Shown here piece by piece: positions 18,100-27,258 of a stretch of DNA of 52,541 bases; within the stretch, counting starts at the first letter, position 1; the number at the start of each line of letters is the position of its first letter. Source of the DNA: Desulfobacteraceae bacterium (GTDB lineage Bacteria; Desulfobacterota; Desulfobacteria; Desulfobacterales; JAABRJ01); NCBI GenBank assembly GCA_022340425.1, contig JAJDNY010000031.1, positions 1 to 52,541 of the forward strand, in the 5' to 3' direction. Position numbers and translations under genes: made by a program. A model generated the notes under the pieces. That model was not told the DNA's origin and ran no database searches. It saw only the letters and a program-made list of their open reading frames with translations.

Positions 18100-18668
18100 A
18101 AATCAAAATTGCGCTGCTGCTGTCGTTCTGGCTGTCGGCGGCCGGCTTCGTCCAGGCCGCCGAAGACCCGCCCCGGGTGCGGCTGGAAACCAGCATGGGG
18201 GCCATCGTCTTGGAGTTGGACCCCCGGGCCGCGCCCCAAACCGTGGCCAATTTTCTGGACTACGTGCGTGAAGGGTTTTACGACGGGTTGATCTTCCACC
18301 GGGTGATCAAGGGCTTCATGATCCAGGGCGGCGGGATGACCCCCGACATGGCGCCCCGGCCGACCCGCGCGCCGATTCCCAACGAGGCGGCCAACGGGCT
18401 GCCCAACCGCCGCGGCAGCGTCGCCATGGCCCGCACGGCCGACCCGCACTCGGCCACGGCCCAGTTTTTCATCAACACCGTCGACAACCCCTTTCTCGAC
18501 CACCGCGCCCCCACCGGGCAGGGTTGGGGCTACTGCGTCTTCGGCCGGGTGGCGGTGGGGATGGATGTCGTCGCGGCCATCGAGAGCGTGGCCACCGGCC
18601 GGCGCGGGGGCCACGGCGATGTCCCCCAGACGCCGGTGGTGATCCAAAAAGCCGTGCTGGAGCCCTGA
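18096..18668 (+). CDS. Periplasmic cyclophilin-type peptidyl-prolyl isomerase
   Basis: The 190-residue protein has a signal peptide (about 1-22, ending FVQAAED) and one cyclophilin domain. Active-site segments are FLDYVREGFYDGLIFHRV, FMIQGGGMT, and the later SVAMARTADPHSATAQFFI and FGRV. It should assist folding of secreted proteins, like PpiA. The start is a TTG at 18096 that overlaps the SDR stop (TTGA), with AGGAG about eight bases upstream; no ATG or GTG fits the signal peptide. It is translationally coupled to the SDR. Confidence 0.92.
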   Translation: MKIKIALLLSFWLSAAGFVQAAEDPPRVRLETSMGAIVLELDPRAAPQTVANFLDYVREGFYDGLIFHRVIKGFMIQGGGMTPDMAPRPTRAPIPNEAANGLPNRRGSVAMARTADPHSATAQFFINTVDNPFLDHRAPTGQGWGYCVFGRVAVGMDVVAAIESVATGRRGGHGDVPQTPVVIQKAVLEP

Positions 18669-18673
18669 TCCGA

Positions 18674-19912
18674 ATGTCGTTTGAGCGCTTCATCGGTCGG
18701 CGCTACCTGCGGATCCGGCAGCGGGAAGCGTTCATCTCCATCATCACGGTGCTCTCCGCGGCCGGGATCGCCCTGGGGGTCATGACCCTGATCGTCGTGC
18801 TGGCGGTCATGGCGGGGTTTGAGGCTGATCTCAAGTCGCGGATTTTGACGGTCGAACCCCATGTGCTGGTGATGCACCACGGTGGCCCGCTGACCGGCTA
18901 CCGCGCCCTGGGAGAGAGGCTGGCAGGCATCGACGGGGTCGTCTCGGTGACCCCTTTCATCTATGCCCAGACCATGATGCGCTCGGCGGGTGGCATGTCC
19001 GGCGCGGTTGTGCGCGGGATGGCGCCGGATGCGCCGGTTCACGGGCTTCTTAGCGCGGACGGCCTTGCGCTGCCGCTTGAGTTGGCGCGCTACCAGCGCC
19101 AGGCCGGCGCGGGCGCCGCGCCCGGGATCATCCTGGGCCGGCTACTGGCCGAAAATCTCAAGGTGGCGCCGGGAGAGGCGGTCTTTCTGATTTCCCCCCG
19201 GATTTCGGGCGCCGCGGCCGGCCAGGTGCCGGCCATGAACCGCTATGTGGTGGCCGGGCTCTTCGAGTCCGGGATGCACGAATACGACTCCCACCTGGCC
19301 TACGTGGCGCTTGCCGAGGCCCAGCGGCTGCTGGCCATCGGGGATGCGGTCACCGGTCTTGAGGTGCGCGTGGATGACATCTACCGCGCCGCTGAGATTG
19401 CCGCACGCGTCAACAGCATCCTGGGCTTTCCCAACTGGGCGCGCGATTGGATGCAGACCAACCACAACCTCTTCGCCATGCTCAAACTGCAGAAGGCCGT
19501 GATGTTCATCATTTTGATTCTGATCGTGCTGGTGGCGGCCTTCAACATCTCCAGCACGCTGATCATGATGGTGATGGAAAAGACCCGCGATGTGGCCATC
19601 CTGAAGGCCATGGGGGCCACCAACCGCAGCATCCGCAAGATCTTCGTCTTCAAGGGGATGGTGATCGGCGCCGCCGGCACCCTGATCGGCGGCCTGCTGG
19701 GGTTTCTGCTCTGTCTGCTGCTCAAGCGCTACCGCTTCATCGAGCTGCCCGGCGACGTCTATTTCTTCACCACCACCCTGCCGGTGCGGGTGGAGGCCCT
19801 GGATGTGCTGGCGGTGACGGCCGCCAGCCTGCTGATCTGCTTTCTTTCCACCCTCTATCCGGCGCGCCAGGCCGCCCGGCTGCAGCCGGTCGAGGCGCTG
19901 CGCTACGGTTAA
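18674..19912 (+). CDS. LolC/LolE-type lipoprotein-releasing ABC permease
   Basis: The 412-residue protein has an N-terminal helix, a MacB-type periplasmic domain (about 50-265) and three C-terminal FtsX-type helices, as in LolC/LolE. The start MSFERFIGRRYLRIRQRE and the cytoplasmic loop EKTRDVAILKAMGAT are family hallmarks; they couple the permease to the LolD ATPase that drives lipoprotein release from the inner membrane. Unusually, no lolD follows: the next gene is rtcB. A single LolC/E hybrid (LolF-like homodimer) with an ATPase coded elsewhere would explain this. Start is ATG 18674 with a weak Shine-Dalgarno, five bases after the cyclophilin gene. Confidence 0.9.
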   Translation: MSFERFIGRRYLRIRQREAFISIITVLSAAGIALGVMTLIVVLAVMAGFEADLKSRILTVEPHVLVMHHGGPLTGYRALGERLAGIDGVVSVTPFIYAQTMMRSAGGMSGAVVRGMAPDAPVHGLLSADGLALPLELARYQRQAGAGAAPGIILGRLLAENLKVAPGEAVFLISPRISGAAAGQVPAMNRYVVAGLFESGMHEYDSHLAYVALAEAQRLLAIGDAVTGLEVRVDDIYRAAEIAARVNSILGFPNWARDWMQTNHNLFAMLKLQKAVMFIILILIVLVAAFNISSTLIMMVMEKTRDVAILKAMGATNRSIRKIFVFKGMVIGAAGTLIGGLLGFLLCLLLKRYRFIELPGDVYFFTTTLPVRVEALDVLAVTAASLLICFLSTLYPARQAARLQPVEALRYG

Positions 19913-19968
19913 GCCCACGCGAAATCCCGTTTGGGCGCCGGCGCTCTGAGCCGTCGAAAGGAGGGGCC

Positions 19969-21408
19969 GTGTCCGCTGATCTTAGAAAAATCGACGACTT
20001 TCGCTGGGAGCTGCCGCAAACCGGTTTGATGCGGGTTCCCGGGATTATTTACGCCAGCGCCGCGATGCTGACCGGCAGCGGCCAGGCCGAAAGCCTGCAG
20101 CAGGTGGCCAACGTCGCCACCCTGCCCGGCATCGTCAAGGCCTCCCTGGCAATGCCCGACATCCACTGGGGCTACGGTTTCCCCATCGGCGGGGTGGCCG
20201 CTTTCGACTGGGAAACGGGGGTCGTTTCCCCCGGCGGGGTGGGCTACGACATCAACTGTGGCGTGCGCCTGGCGGGCTCCGCGCTTCTCGCCGAAGACCT
20301 GCGGCCGCGGCTGGAGGACCTGGTCAACGCCCTTTACCAGCAGATCCCCTCGGGGGTGGGGTCCACCGGACCCGTCAAGCTGAACAGCCGCGAGGAAAAA
20401 AAGGTGCTCTCCGAGGGCCTCCATTGGGCGCTGCGCAACGGGTTCGCCAGCCAGCGCGATTTGGACCACACCGAGGAGGGCGGCTGCCTGGCCCAGGCCG
20501 ACCCGGAGCTGCTCAGCGAGCGGGCGCTGGAACGGGGCAAAAACCAGCTGGGCACCCTGGGCTCCGGCAATCATTTTCTGGAGGTCGGGGTCGTGGAGAC
20601 CATTTTCGATGAGGCGGCCGCCCGGGCTTTCGGTCTTTTCGAGGGGCAGCTGACCCTGATGCTGCACACCGGCTCGCGCGGGCTGGGCTACCAGGTCTGC
20701 GACGATTTCCTGGCCGACATGACCCGGCACCTCAAGGAGTTGGACTTTCCGCTGCCGGACCGCCAGCTGGCCTGCGCCAAAATCCAGTCGCCCACCGGCC
20801 GGCGCTATCTGCGGGCCATGGCCTGCGCGGCCAACTACGCCTGGGTCAACCGCCAGATTCTGATGCACCGCGCCCGTGAGGTGATCATGCGGGTTCTCGG
20901 CATCGGTCCCCGGGAACTGGGGATGGAACTGATCTACGACGTTTGCCACAACATCGCCAAGCGTGAAGAGCACGTCGTGGACGGCCGCCGGCAGGTGGTC
21001 TGCGTGCACCGCAAGGGGGCGACGCGCGCCTTTGCCCCCGGCCACCCCTCGCTGGCCCCGGAATATCGCGCGGTGGGCCAACCCATCATCATCCCCGGCG
21101 ATATGGGCACCGCCTCCTACGTCCTGGCCGGCACCCAGCGGGCCATGGCGGAAACCTTCGGCTCCACCTGCCACGGGGCCGGGCGGGTGCTCAGCCGCAA
21201 CGCCGCCATCAAGGCCAGCAAGGGCCGGGCCGTGTATCGGGAGCTGGAAGACCGGGGCATCCTGGTGCGCTGGACCGGAAAGTCCACCCTGCGTGAGGAA
21301 ATGCCCGATGCCTACAAGGACATCGACCAGGTGGTGGCGGTGGTCCACGGCTCGGGAATTTCGCGCAAGGTGGCCCGCCTGCGGCCCATGGCGGTGGTTA
21401 AAGGTTGA
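19969..21408 (+). CDS. rtcB: RNA-splicing ligase RtcB
   Basis: The 479-residue protein is a full-length RtcB, the GTP- and Mn-dependent ligase joining 2',3'-cyclic phosphate or 3'-phosphate ends to 5'-OH RNA ends in repair. Metal-site residues include Cys97 in GYDINCGVR and histidines in GSGNHFLEVG and LMHRAR. The guanylated histidine is His402 in STCHGAGRVLSRNAA. HTGSRGLG and VHRKGATRAF are also present. The GTG at 19969 follows AAAGGAGG. No rtcA or archease gene adjoins it. Confidence 0.96.
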   Translation: MSADLRKIDDFRWELPQTGLMRVPGIIYASAAMLTGSGQAESLQQVANVATLPGIVKASLAMPDIHWGYGFPIGGVAAFDWETGVVSPGGVGYDINCGVRLAGSALLAEDLRPRLEDLVNALYQQIPSGVGSTGPVKLNSREEKKVLSEGLHWALRNGFASQRDLDHTEEGGCLAQADPELLSERALERGKNQLGTLGSGNHFLEVGVVETIFDEAAARAFGLFEGQLTLMLHTGSRGLGYQVCDDFLADMTRHLKELDFPLPDRQLACAKIQSPTGRRYLRAMACAANYAWVNRQILMHRAREVIMRVLGIGPRELGMELIYDVCHNIAKREEHVVDGRRQVVCVHRKGATRAFAPGHPSLAPEYRAVGQPIIIPGDMGTASYVLAGTQRAMAETFGSTCHGAGRVLSRNAAIKASKGRAVYRELEDRGILVRWTGKSTLREEMPDAYKDIDQVVAVVHGSGISRKVARLRPMAVVKG

Positions 21409-21436
21409 CGCCCCGCCCTTTCGTATGCCCGGCCAG

Positions 21437-21455
21437 GGCGCGGGCGCCTTTTTTT
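21437..21455 (+). terminator. Intrinsic terminator after rtcB
   Basis: GGCG and CGCC pair around a four-base loop and are followed directly by seven T residues, about 30 bases after the rtcB stop. The stem is short but very GC-rich and the T-run is uninterrupted. It separates rtcB from uppP. Confidence 0.6.
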
Positions 21456-21539
21456 GAGCATTGCGCGGCATTCGGACTGAAGGTTTCGAGGCCGGCACGC
21501 GATAGATACGGTAGCATAGAAAGGTAAAGTGCGCATTCG

Positions 21540-22367
21540 ATGGAGCCGATATACGCCGTTAGCCTGGGGGTGGTCCAGGGGCTGACCGAATTTCTGCCGG
21601 TGAGCAGTTCAGGCCATCTCGTCTTGTTTCAGAACCTCTTTGGCTTCAGGGAGCCGGAGTTGCTCTTCGATATCAGCTTGCACGTCGGCACCCTGCTGGC
21701 CATTTGCCTGGTTTTTTTCCGTGAGCTGCGCTCGCTTCTGACGACCCTGCTGCGCCTGCCGCGGCTGCTGACGGCGGCCGGCGGGATCCGGCCGCTTTTT
21801 GCCGAAAACCAGGACGTGCGCCTGGCGGCCCTGATCATCTTGGGCAGCATTCCCACCGCTTTTCTGGGGCTGCTCTTTCACCGGGTCGCCGACCGGATTT
21901 TCGGCTCGGTGGGGATCGTGGGCGCCATGCTGCTGATAACCGGTACCTTGCTGTGGTTGACGCGCCGTCTGGCGGGGCGCAGCCGGTCGCTGGAGCAGGT
22001 CCACAGCGGTGATGCACTGACCATCGGGCTGGTCCAGGGGATGGCCATTTTGCCGGGCATCTCGCGCTCCGGCTCCACCATCTGCGCCGCCCTTTTTCTG
22101 GGAATCGACCGCGAGCTGGCCGGCCGCTATTCGTTTCTGCTTTCAATTCCCGCCATTATCGGGGCGTTGGCCCTGGGGCTGGACGGGTCCTGGGCGGCCT
22201 CCTCGGTTTCGGCCGCGATGATGCTGCTTGGCGGGGCGACCGCCGCCGTCACCGGCTACGTGGCGTTGCGGGTCCTGCTGCGGGTGGTGCGCCAGGGGCG
22301 CCTTCACCGCTTCGCCCCATACTGTTGGGCGGTAGGGCTGGCCGCCTTGGCGGCGGCGTGGCGCTAA
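21540..22367 (+). CDS. uppP: Undecaprenyl-diphosphatase
   Basis: The 275-residue inner-membrane protein is BacA/UppP, which recycles undecaprenyl pyrophosphate to the monophosphate carrier for peptidoglycan and polysaccharide synthesis and gives bacitracin tolerance. The active-site regions are intact: GVVQGLTEFLPVSSSGHL at the N-terminus and GISRSGST in the middle helix, followed by the FLLSIPAI helix. About seven to eight helices are visible. It precedes a phosphohexomutase gene, so both may serve envelope glycan precursor supply. Confidence 0.96.
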   Translation: MEPIYAVSLGVVQGLTEFLPVSSSGHLVLFQNLFGFREPELLFDISLHVGTLLAICLVFFRELRSLLTTLLRLPRLLTAAGGIRPLFAENQDVRLAALIILGSIPTAFLGLLFHRVADRIFGSVGIVGAMLLITGTLLWLTRRLAGRSRSLEQVHSGDALTIGLVQGMAILPGISRSGSTICAALFLGIDRELAGRYSFLLSIPAIIGALALGLDGSWAASSVSAAMMLLGGATAAVTGYVALRVLLRVVRQGRLHRFAPYCWAVGLAALAAAWR

Positions 22368-22416
22368 AGATTTCAACCGTCGCTGGGGCGGGCATCCAAC
22401 ACGGAAGGAGGTCGCG

Positions 22417-23766
22417 GTGAACCCGGAGATGTTCAGGGAATACGATATCAGGGGAATCGCCGGCAAGGATATGGACGATGCCGATGTCGAGCTGATCGGC
22501 AAGGGCATCGGGACCTACCTGCTGGCGCGCGGCAATCGCCGCATCACTGTCGGCCGCGACTGCCGCGAGAGCTCCGAGCGCTACGCCGAGAGGCTGATGC
22601 GCGGACTGGTCGCCACCGGCTGCCAGGTGGTGGATATCGGCCTGTGCCCGACCCCGGTGGGCTATTTTTCCATCCGGCACCTGTCCGCCGACGGCGGTGT
22701 GATGGTCACCGCCAGCCACAACCCGCCGGAGTATAACGGCTTCAAGGTCTGCAGCGGGACCGATTCGGTTTTTGGCGGCCAGCTGCAGGAGATCCTGCAG
22801 CTGATTCGTGACGGCCGCTTCCGGCAGGGCCGGGGAGAGCGCGAAGGGTTCGACATCCTGCCACCTTACCGCGACTACCTGCGGGACACCATTCGCCTGG
22901 AGCACCCGTTGCGGGTGGGTGTTGATGCCGGCAACGGCACCGCCGGCCTGACCGCCGTGCCGCTACTCAAGGACCTGGGCTGCGAGGTCTTCGATCTCTA
23001 CTGCGAGCCCGACGGCCGCTTCCCCAATCACGAGGCCGACCCCACGGTGGCCGCCAACATGCGGGACCTGCAGGCCCTGGTGCGCGAGAACCACCTGGAC
23101 GTCGGCTTCGGCTTCGACGGCGACGGGGACCGCATCGGTGTCGTGGACCACACCGGCGCCCTGATCTACGGCGACCAGCTGATGATCATCCTGGCGCGTG
23201 AAGTGCTCTCCCGCAAGCCCGGGGCGACCTTCATCGCCGAGGTCAAGTGCTCCCAGACCCTCTACGACGACATCAGCGCCCGCGGCGGACGCGCCATCAT
23301 GTGGAAAACCGGCCACTCGCTGATCAAACAGAAGATGAAGGAAACCGGGGCGGCGCTGGCCGGGGAGATGAGCGGGCACATCTTCTTCGCCGACCGCTAC
23401 CTGGGCTACGACGACGCGCTCTACGCGGCCTGTCGCCTGCTGGAGATCCTGGCCGCCACCGACCGGCGCATCCCCGAGCTGCTGGCCGACGTGCCGCGCA
23501 CCTTCACCACCCCCGAGATCCGGGTTGACTGCCCGGACGATCGCAAGTTCAGCCTGGTCGCCCGCATCACCGAGCATTTCCGCCGGCGCCACGACGTCAT
23601 CGACATCGACGGCGTGCGGGTGCGCTTCGATGACGGCTGGGGGTTGGTGCGCGCCTCCAATACCCAGCCGGCGCTGGTCCTGCGCTTCGAGGCGCTCTCG
23701 GCGGAGCGTCTGGACGAGATTCGCCGGGAGGTGGAGGACGTCCTGCACCGCCTGCAAGCGGACTGA
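22417..23766 (+). CDS. Phosphomannomutase/phosphoglucomutase (AlgC type)
   Basis: The 449-residue protein is an alpha-D-phosphohexomutase interconverting hexose 1- and 6-phosphates for nucleotide-sugar and envelope polysaccharide synthesis. The phosphoserine is Ser100 in TASHNPPEYNGFK. The metal loop is DGDGDR at 234-239. The sugar-recognition loop GEMSGH and the phosphate-binding RASNTQPALVLRFEA at the C-terminus are present, and the short length and YDIRG start are typical of the bifunctional AlgC group. The start is GTG 22417 after a strong GGAAGGAGGT. Confidence 0.93.
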   Translation: MNPEMFREYDIRGIAGKDMDDADVELIGKGIGTYLLARGNRRITVGRDCRESSERYAERLMRGLVATGCQVVDIGLCPTPVGYFSIRHLSADGGVMVTASHNPPEYNGFKVCSGTDSVFGGQLQEILQLIRDGRFRQGRGEREGFDILPPYRDYLRDTIRLEHPLRVGVDAGNGTAGLTAVPLLKDLGCEVFDLYCEPDGRFPNHEADPTVAANMRDLQALVRENHLDVGFGFDGDGDRIGVVDHTGALIYGDQLMIILAREVLSRKPGATFIAEVKCSQTLYDDISARGGRAIMWKTGHSLIKQKMKETGAALAGEMSGHIFFADRYLGYDDALYAACRLLEILAATDRRIPELLADVPRTFTTPEIRVDCPDDRKFSLVARITEHFRRRHDVIDIDGVRVRFDDGWGLVRASNTQPALVLRFEALSAERLDEIRREVEDVLHRLQAD

Positions 23767-23811
23767 TGTTGCGGGTCCCAACCCTTTTCAAGCACCCTTC
23801 AGGATTGCCCC

Positions 23812-25452
23812 ATGTACCTGGACTTTTACGAACTCAAGGTCAAGCCGTTTCAGATATCCACCGACTCGCGCTTCCTCTGGCTGGGGGAAAAACACAAGGA
23901 GGCCCTGGCCACCCTCAAGTACGGGATTCTTGACAACAAGGGGTTTCTGCTGCTCACCGGCGATGTGGGCACCGGTAAAACCACCCTGATCAACGCCCTG
24001 GCCAGCCAGCTGGGGGACAATGTTCTGGTGGCCACGCTGCCCGACCCGAATCTGGAGCCGCTGGATTTTTACAATTTTGTCGCCGACGCCTTTCAGCTCG
24101 ACACGGTCTTCGCCACCAAGGGCGCTTTTCTGATCCGCTTCACCCAGTTCCTTCACCAGACCTACAGCCGCAACCAGAAAGTGCTGCTGATCGTCGACGA
24201 GGCCCAGCGTCTGCAGTACGACATTCTGGAGGAGATCCGTCTGCTCTCCAACATCGAGAAGCAGGAAACCAAGCTGCTCAACATTTTTTTCGTGGGCCAA
24301 AGCGAGTTCAACGACACCCTGCTCAAGCGGGAAAACCGCGCCCTGCGGCAGCGCATCACCTTGAACTACAACATCGGGCCGCTAGACGAGAAGGAAACCG
24401 GCCAGTACATCCGCCACCGCCTCCAGGTCGCCGGGCGGGAGGGCAAAATTTTCGATGCCGGCGCCGTGCGCGGCATCTATGAATTCTCCGGCGGCTATCC
24501 CCGGCTGATCAATATCATCTGCGACCTGGCGCTGTTGACGGGCTATGTCGAGGAGGCCAAGACCATCGGCCCGCAGATTATCAGGGAATGCGCCCGGGAG
24601 CTGGAAATCAAGTCCCATGCCCCCGCGCCGGATCCCGCCCAGGCGCCGCCGGCCGCACGGCCGGTGGCGGAAAGCGTCGATCCGGCCAGGGTCGCCGCTC
24701 CTGCGGCCGCGCCGCCCGCGCCGCTGCCCCGGGCCGGCTGGAGCCCGCTGGACCGTTTCATCGGGCTGCTGGTGCTGGCGCTGCTGATTTTCATCACCTT
24801 TCTTTTCCTGCAGGACCGCCGGGCGTCATACGACGGCCGGCGCGATGTCCTCGCACCGCCGGTCGCCGGGGTGGGCCGGGAGGCCGTCGTCGGAGAGAAT
24901 ACCCCGTCGGCTGCTCCCCATCGGCCGGCCCCGCCGGCCGGCGCTGTTGCCGCAACCAGCCCCGCGCCGGCCCAGGCGCCGGTGGCTTCCGACCAGCAAC
25001 CCGCCCTGCGGGGCGACGCGGGCGGGGCCGACAGTTCGGTTGGCGCACCGCCCGGGGAACCCCCCGCCCCCGTTGCGGCCACCCCCGCGCCGCCGCTGCC
25101 CGTGCCGCCTGAAAAAATGCGGGTCTTCTTCATGTACAATTCCAATGAAATGTCCGCGGAGGCCTACGCGACCCTGGAGCAGGCGGCCATGCTGCTCGCC
25201 CGCGACCCGGGGCTGCGGGTGACCATCAGGGGCTATACCGACAATGCCGGGGCCGCCAGCTACAACACCTGGCTGTCCCGTTTCAGGGCGCAGATCGTGA
25301 AGAGCTACCTGGTCGGCAAGGGGGTCGACGCCGAGCGCATCGAGGCCATCGGCATGGGGCCGGCCGACCCCGTTGCAACCAACGCTACGCCTGAGGGCCG
25401 CGGCGCCAACCGCCGGGTCGAACTGGAGTTTGTGGGCAGTCCGGCGGGGTAG
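23812..25452 (+). CDS. ExeA-like AAA+ ATPase fused to a transmembrane helix and OmpA domain
   Basis: The 546-residue protein has three parts. Residues 1-265 form an ExeA/GspA-like AAA+ ATPase with Walker A GDVGTGKTT (50-58), Walker B LLIVDE (125-130) and a sensor region with GGYPRLIN. One helix spans about 316-334 after a proline/alanine-rich linker. Beyond a second such linker, residues 436-543 form an OmpA/MotB peptidoglycan-binding domain with GYTDNAG and GRGANRRVELEF. Cytoplasmic ATP hydrolysis could thus act on a protein anchored to the cell wall, as ExeA does through its own peptidoglycan domain when the type II secretin is assembled. No secretin gene is near. Confidence 0.9.
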   Translation: MYLDFYELKVKPFQISTDSRFLWLGEKHKEALATLKYGILDNKGFLLLTGDVGTGKTTLINALASQLGDNVLVATLPDPNLEPLDFYNFVADAFQLDTVFATKGAFLIRFTQFLHQTYSRNQKVLLIVDEAQRLQYDILEEIRLLSNIEKQETKLLNIFFVGQSEFNDTLLKRENRALRQRITLNYNIGPLDEKETGQYIRHRLQVAGREGKIFDAGAVRGIYEFSGGYPRLINIICDLALLTGYVEEAKTIGPQIIRECARELEIKSHAPAPDPAQAPPAARPVAESVDPARVAAPAAAPPAPLPRAGWSPLDRFIGLLVLALLIFITFLFLQDRRASYDGRRDVLAPPVAGVGREAVVGENTPSAAPHRPAPPAGAVAATSPAPAQAPVASDQQPALRGDAGGADSSVGAPPGEPPAPVAATPAPPLPVPPEKMRVFFMYNSNEMSAEAYATLEQAAMLLARDPGLRVTIRGYTDNAGAASYNTWLSRFRAQIVKSYLVGKGVDAERIEAIGMGPADPVATNATPEGRGANRRVELEFVGSPAG

Positions 25453-25957
25453 GGCGCAGCCAAAAAACCGTCGCCGATGGCCGCGCAGTTTGGGCCGGCC
25501 TGCGGCACCAGGGGTTCACTCGTCCCAAAGGCCGGCCGTTTGTCCGCCGGCTGAAATTGCTGGCCAAGCGCGCAACTCTCTGTTAAAAGAGCGGACCTGC
25601 GGCTGAAGGCGCCGACCCTGGCGGCCTGGGCGATGGCGGCAGGCGCAAGCAAACAGATGGGTCCCGGCGCCGGATGCTCCCCGTGGTCCCACGGCGGATC
25701 AGAGGTGATGGGCAACCCAGGTCAGCAGCCCGCCTATCGTCAACGGCACCGCAAAAGTCCAACTGCCGTCCAGGGCCTCCCGCTAAAGATGCCGGGGCGC
25801 ACCCGAAACCAGGTTCCGCTCACCCCCGGAGAGGCGCGCACCGCAAGAGGCGTTTTTTGTGAAAGCGCCCGGCGTGCCGGAGTGTTTGCGGGGCTAATCG
25901 TCGATTGAAACCATGCGAAAATGCCGAGCTTGCGGATCAACCTGATGCCCCAACGAT
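25453..25957. other. 505-base region without a convincing gene
   Basis: Reading frames here lack homology and steady codon bias. On the minus strand at about 25706-25788 a short open stretch encodes REALDGSWTFAVPLTIGG followed by LLTWVAHHL and a stop; it looks like the C-terminal helix of a membrane protein, but an upstream in-frame stop cuts it off. This could be a gene remnant or chance. No terminator, tRNA or repeat was recognised. The MFS start has no clear Shine-Dalgarno. Confidence 0.35.
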
Positions 25958-27142
25958 ATGGATAGACGCAGCCGCAGGGTGTTCGGGGTCCTTTTCCTCT
26001 CGATCTTCGCCGCCATCATGGGCGTCGGCATCGTGGTACCGCTGCTGCCGGTCTATGCTCGCAGCATGGGGGCCAGCGGTTTTTACATCGGGATGATCTT
26101 TGGCGCCTTTTCGCTGTCCCGCACCTTTCTGCTGCCTTTTTTCGGCCGGCTTTCGGACCGCCGGGGGCGCAAGCCGTTCATCGTCTGCGGGCTTCTCTGC
26201 TATGCCCTCATCTCGCTGGCCTTCATGCGCGCCGGCAGCGTGGAGACCTTGATCCTGGTGCGCTTCTTCCAGGGCATCGCCTCCGCCATGATCATGCCGG
26301 TCAGCCAGGCTTACGTTGGGGACATCACGCCGGCGGGCAGCGAGGGGCTGTCCATGGGGCTTTTCAACATGTCGGTTTTCTGGGGGCTGAGCGTCGGGCC
26401 GCTGGCCGGTGGACTGATCAGCGACCGTTTCAGCCTGGACGCCGCTTTCGGCTGCATGGGTCTCCTGGCGCTGGTCGGCTGTCTTGCCAGTCTTCTCTTT
26501 CTGCCGTCCACGCGCAGCGAGCTGGTTGTCAGCCGCGGCCAGGCGGCAATCTCCTGGAAGCTCCTGCTGCGCGACCGCGAGATCGCCGCGCTTTTCTGCC
26601 TGCGCTTCGCCTACACGGCCTGCATCGGGATCATCTGGGGGTTTCTGCCGGTTTTCGCCGACAGCGCCTTCGCCCTGACCAGCTCGGCCATCGGGGTCCT
26701 GGTGATGCTCGGGGTCTTTATCAGCGGCCTGATCCACGTCCCAATGGGCTACCTGGCCGACCGCCTCAACCGGCCGGCCATGATTATAGTGGGCAGCCTG
26801 ACGGTCAGCGCGGCGATTTTGGGCTTCACGTGGACGCGCGGCTTCTGGAGCCTGTTCGCCGTCAATGTGCTTTTCGGCATCGGCGGTGGTGTCGCCATGC
26901 CGGCGCTGATGGCGCTGGCCGTGATCAAGGGCAACCGCACCGCCGCCATGGGCTCGGTGATGGGGCTGCTCACCATGGCCCACAGCCTGGGGATGCTCGC
27001 CGGGGCCCTCCTGGCCGGGATGATGATGGATCTCTTCGAGCTGCGCCACGCCTTCATCCTCGGCTGCGGGGTGATGCTGTGCGGCAGCCTCCTTTTCGGG
27101 ATCCTCCAGCGCGGCGCCGGTCCGGGCGTTTCAAAAGCCTGA
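25958..27142 (+). CDS. Major facilitator superfamily transporter
   Basis: The 394-residue protein has twelve predicted helices and motif A in the loop after TM2 (GRLSDRRGRKP), with a weaker copy in the second half (GYLADRLNRP). This is the layout of DHA1-type drug/proton antiporters and sugar efflux carriers of the inner membrane. VGPLAGGLISDRF matches the TM5 motif C region of exporters. The substrate is unknown. It is followed 116 bases later by a large hybrid histidine kinase, but no functional link is evident. Confidence 0.88.
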   Translation: MDRRSRRVFGVLFLSIFAAIMGVGIVVPLLPVYARSMGASGFYIGMIFGAFSLSRTFLLPFFGRLSDRRGRKPFIVCGLLCYALISLAFMRAGSVETLILVRFFQGIASAMIMPVSQAYVGDITPAGSEGLSMGLFNMSVFWGLSVGPLAGGLISDRFSLDAAFGCMGLLALVGCLASLLFLPSTRSELVVSRGQAAISWKLLLRDREIAALFCLRFAYTACIGIIWGFLPVFADSAFALTSSAIGVLVMLGVFISGLIHVPMGYLADRLNRPAMIIVGSLTVSAAILGFTWTRGFWSLFAVNVLFGIGGGVAMPALMALAVIKGNRTAAMGSVMGLLTMAHSLGMLAGALLAGMMMDLFELRHAFILGCGVMLCGSLLFGILQRGAGPGVSKA

Positions 27143-27258
27143 ACCATCGATAGCGGCGCACGCCCCAACGGCTGTCTTGGGCCGCATCTCGCCGGGGCCG
27201 TCTCCGGCAGCGGCCCCCAAAAGTGAGGAATCCCCCAGATTGATGGAATATCACTGTC

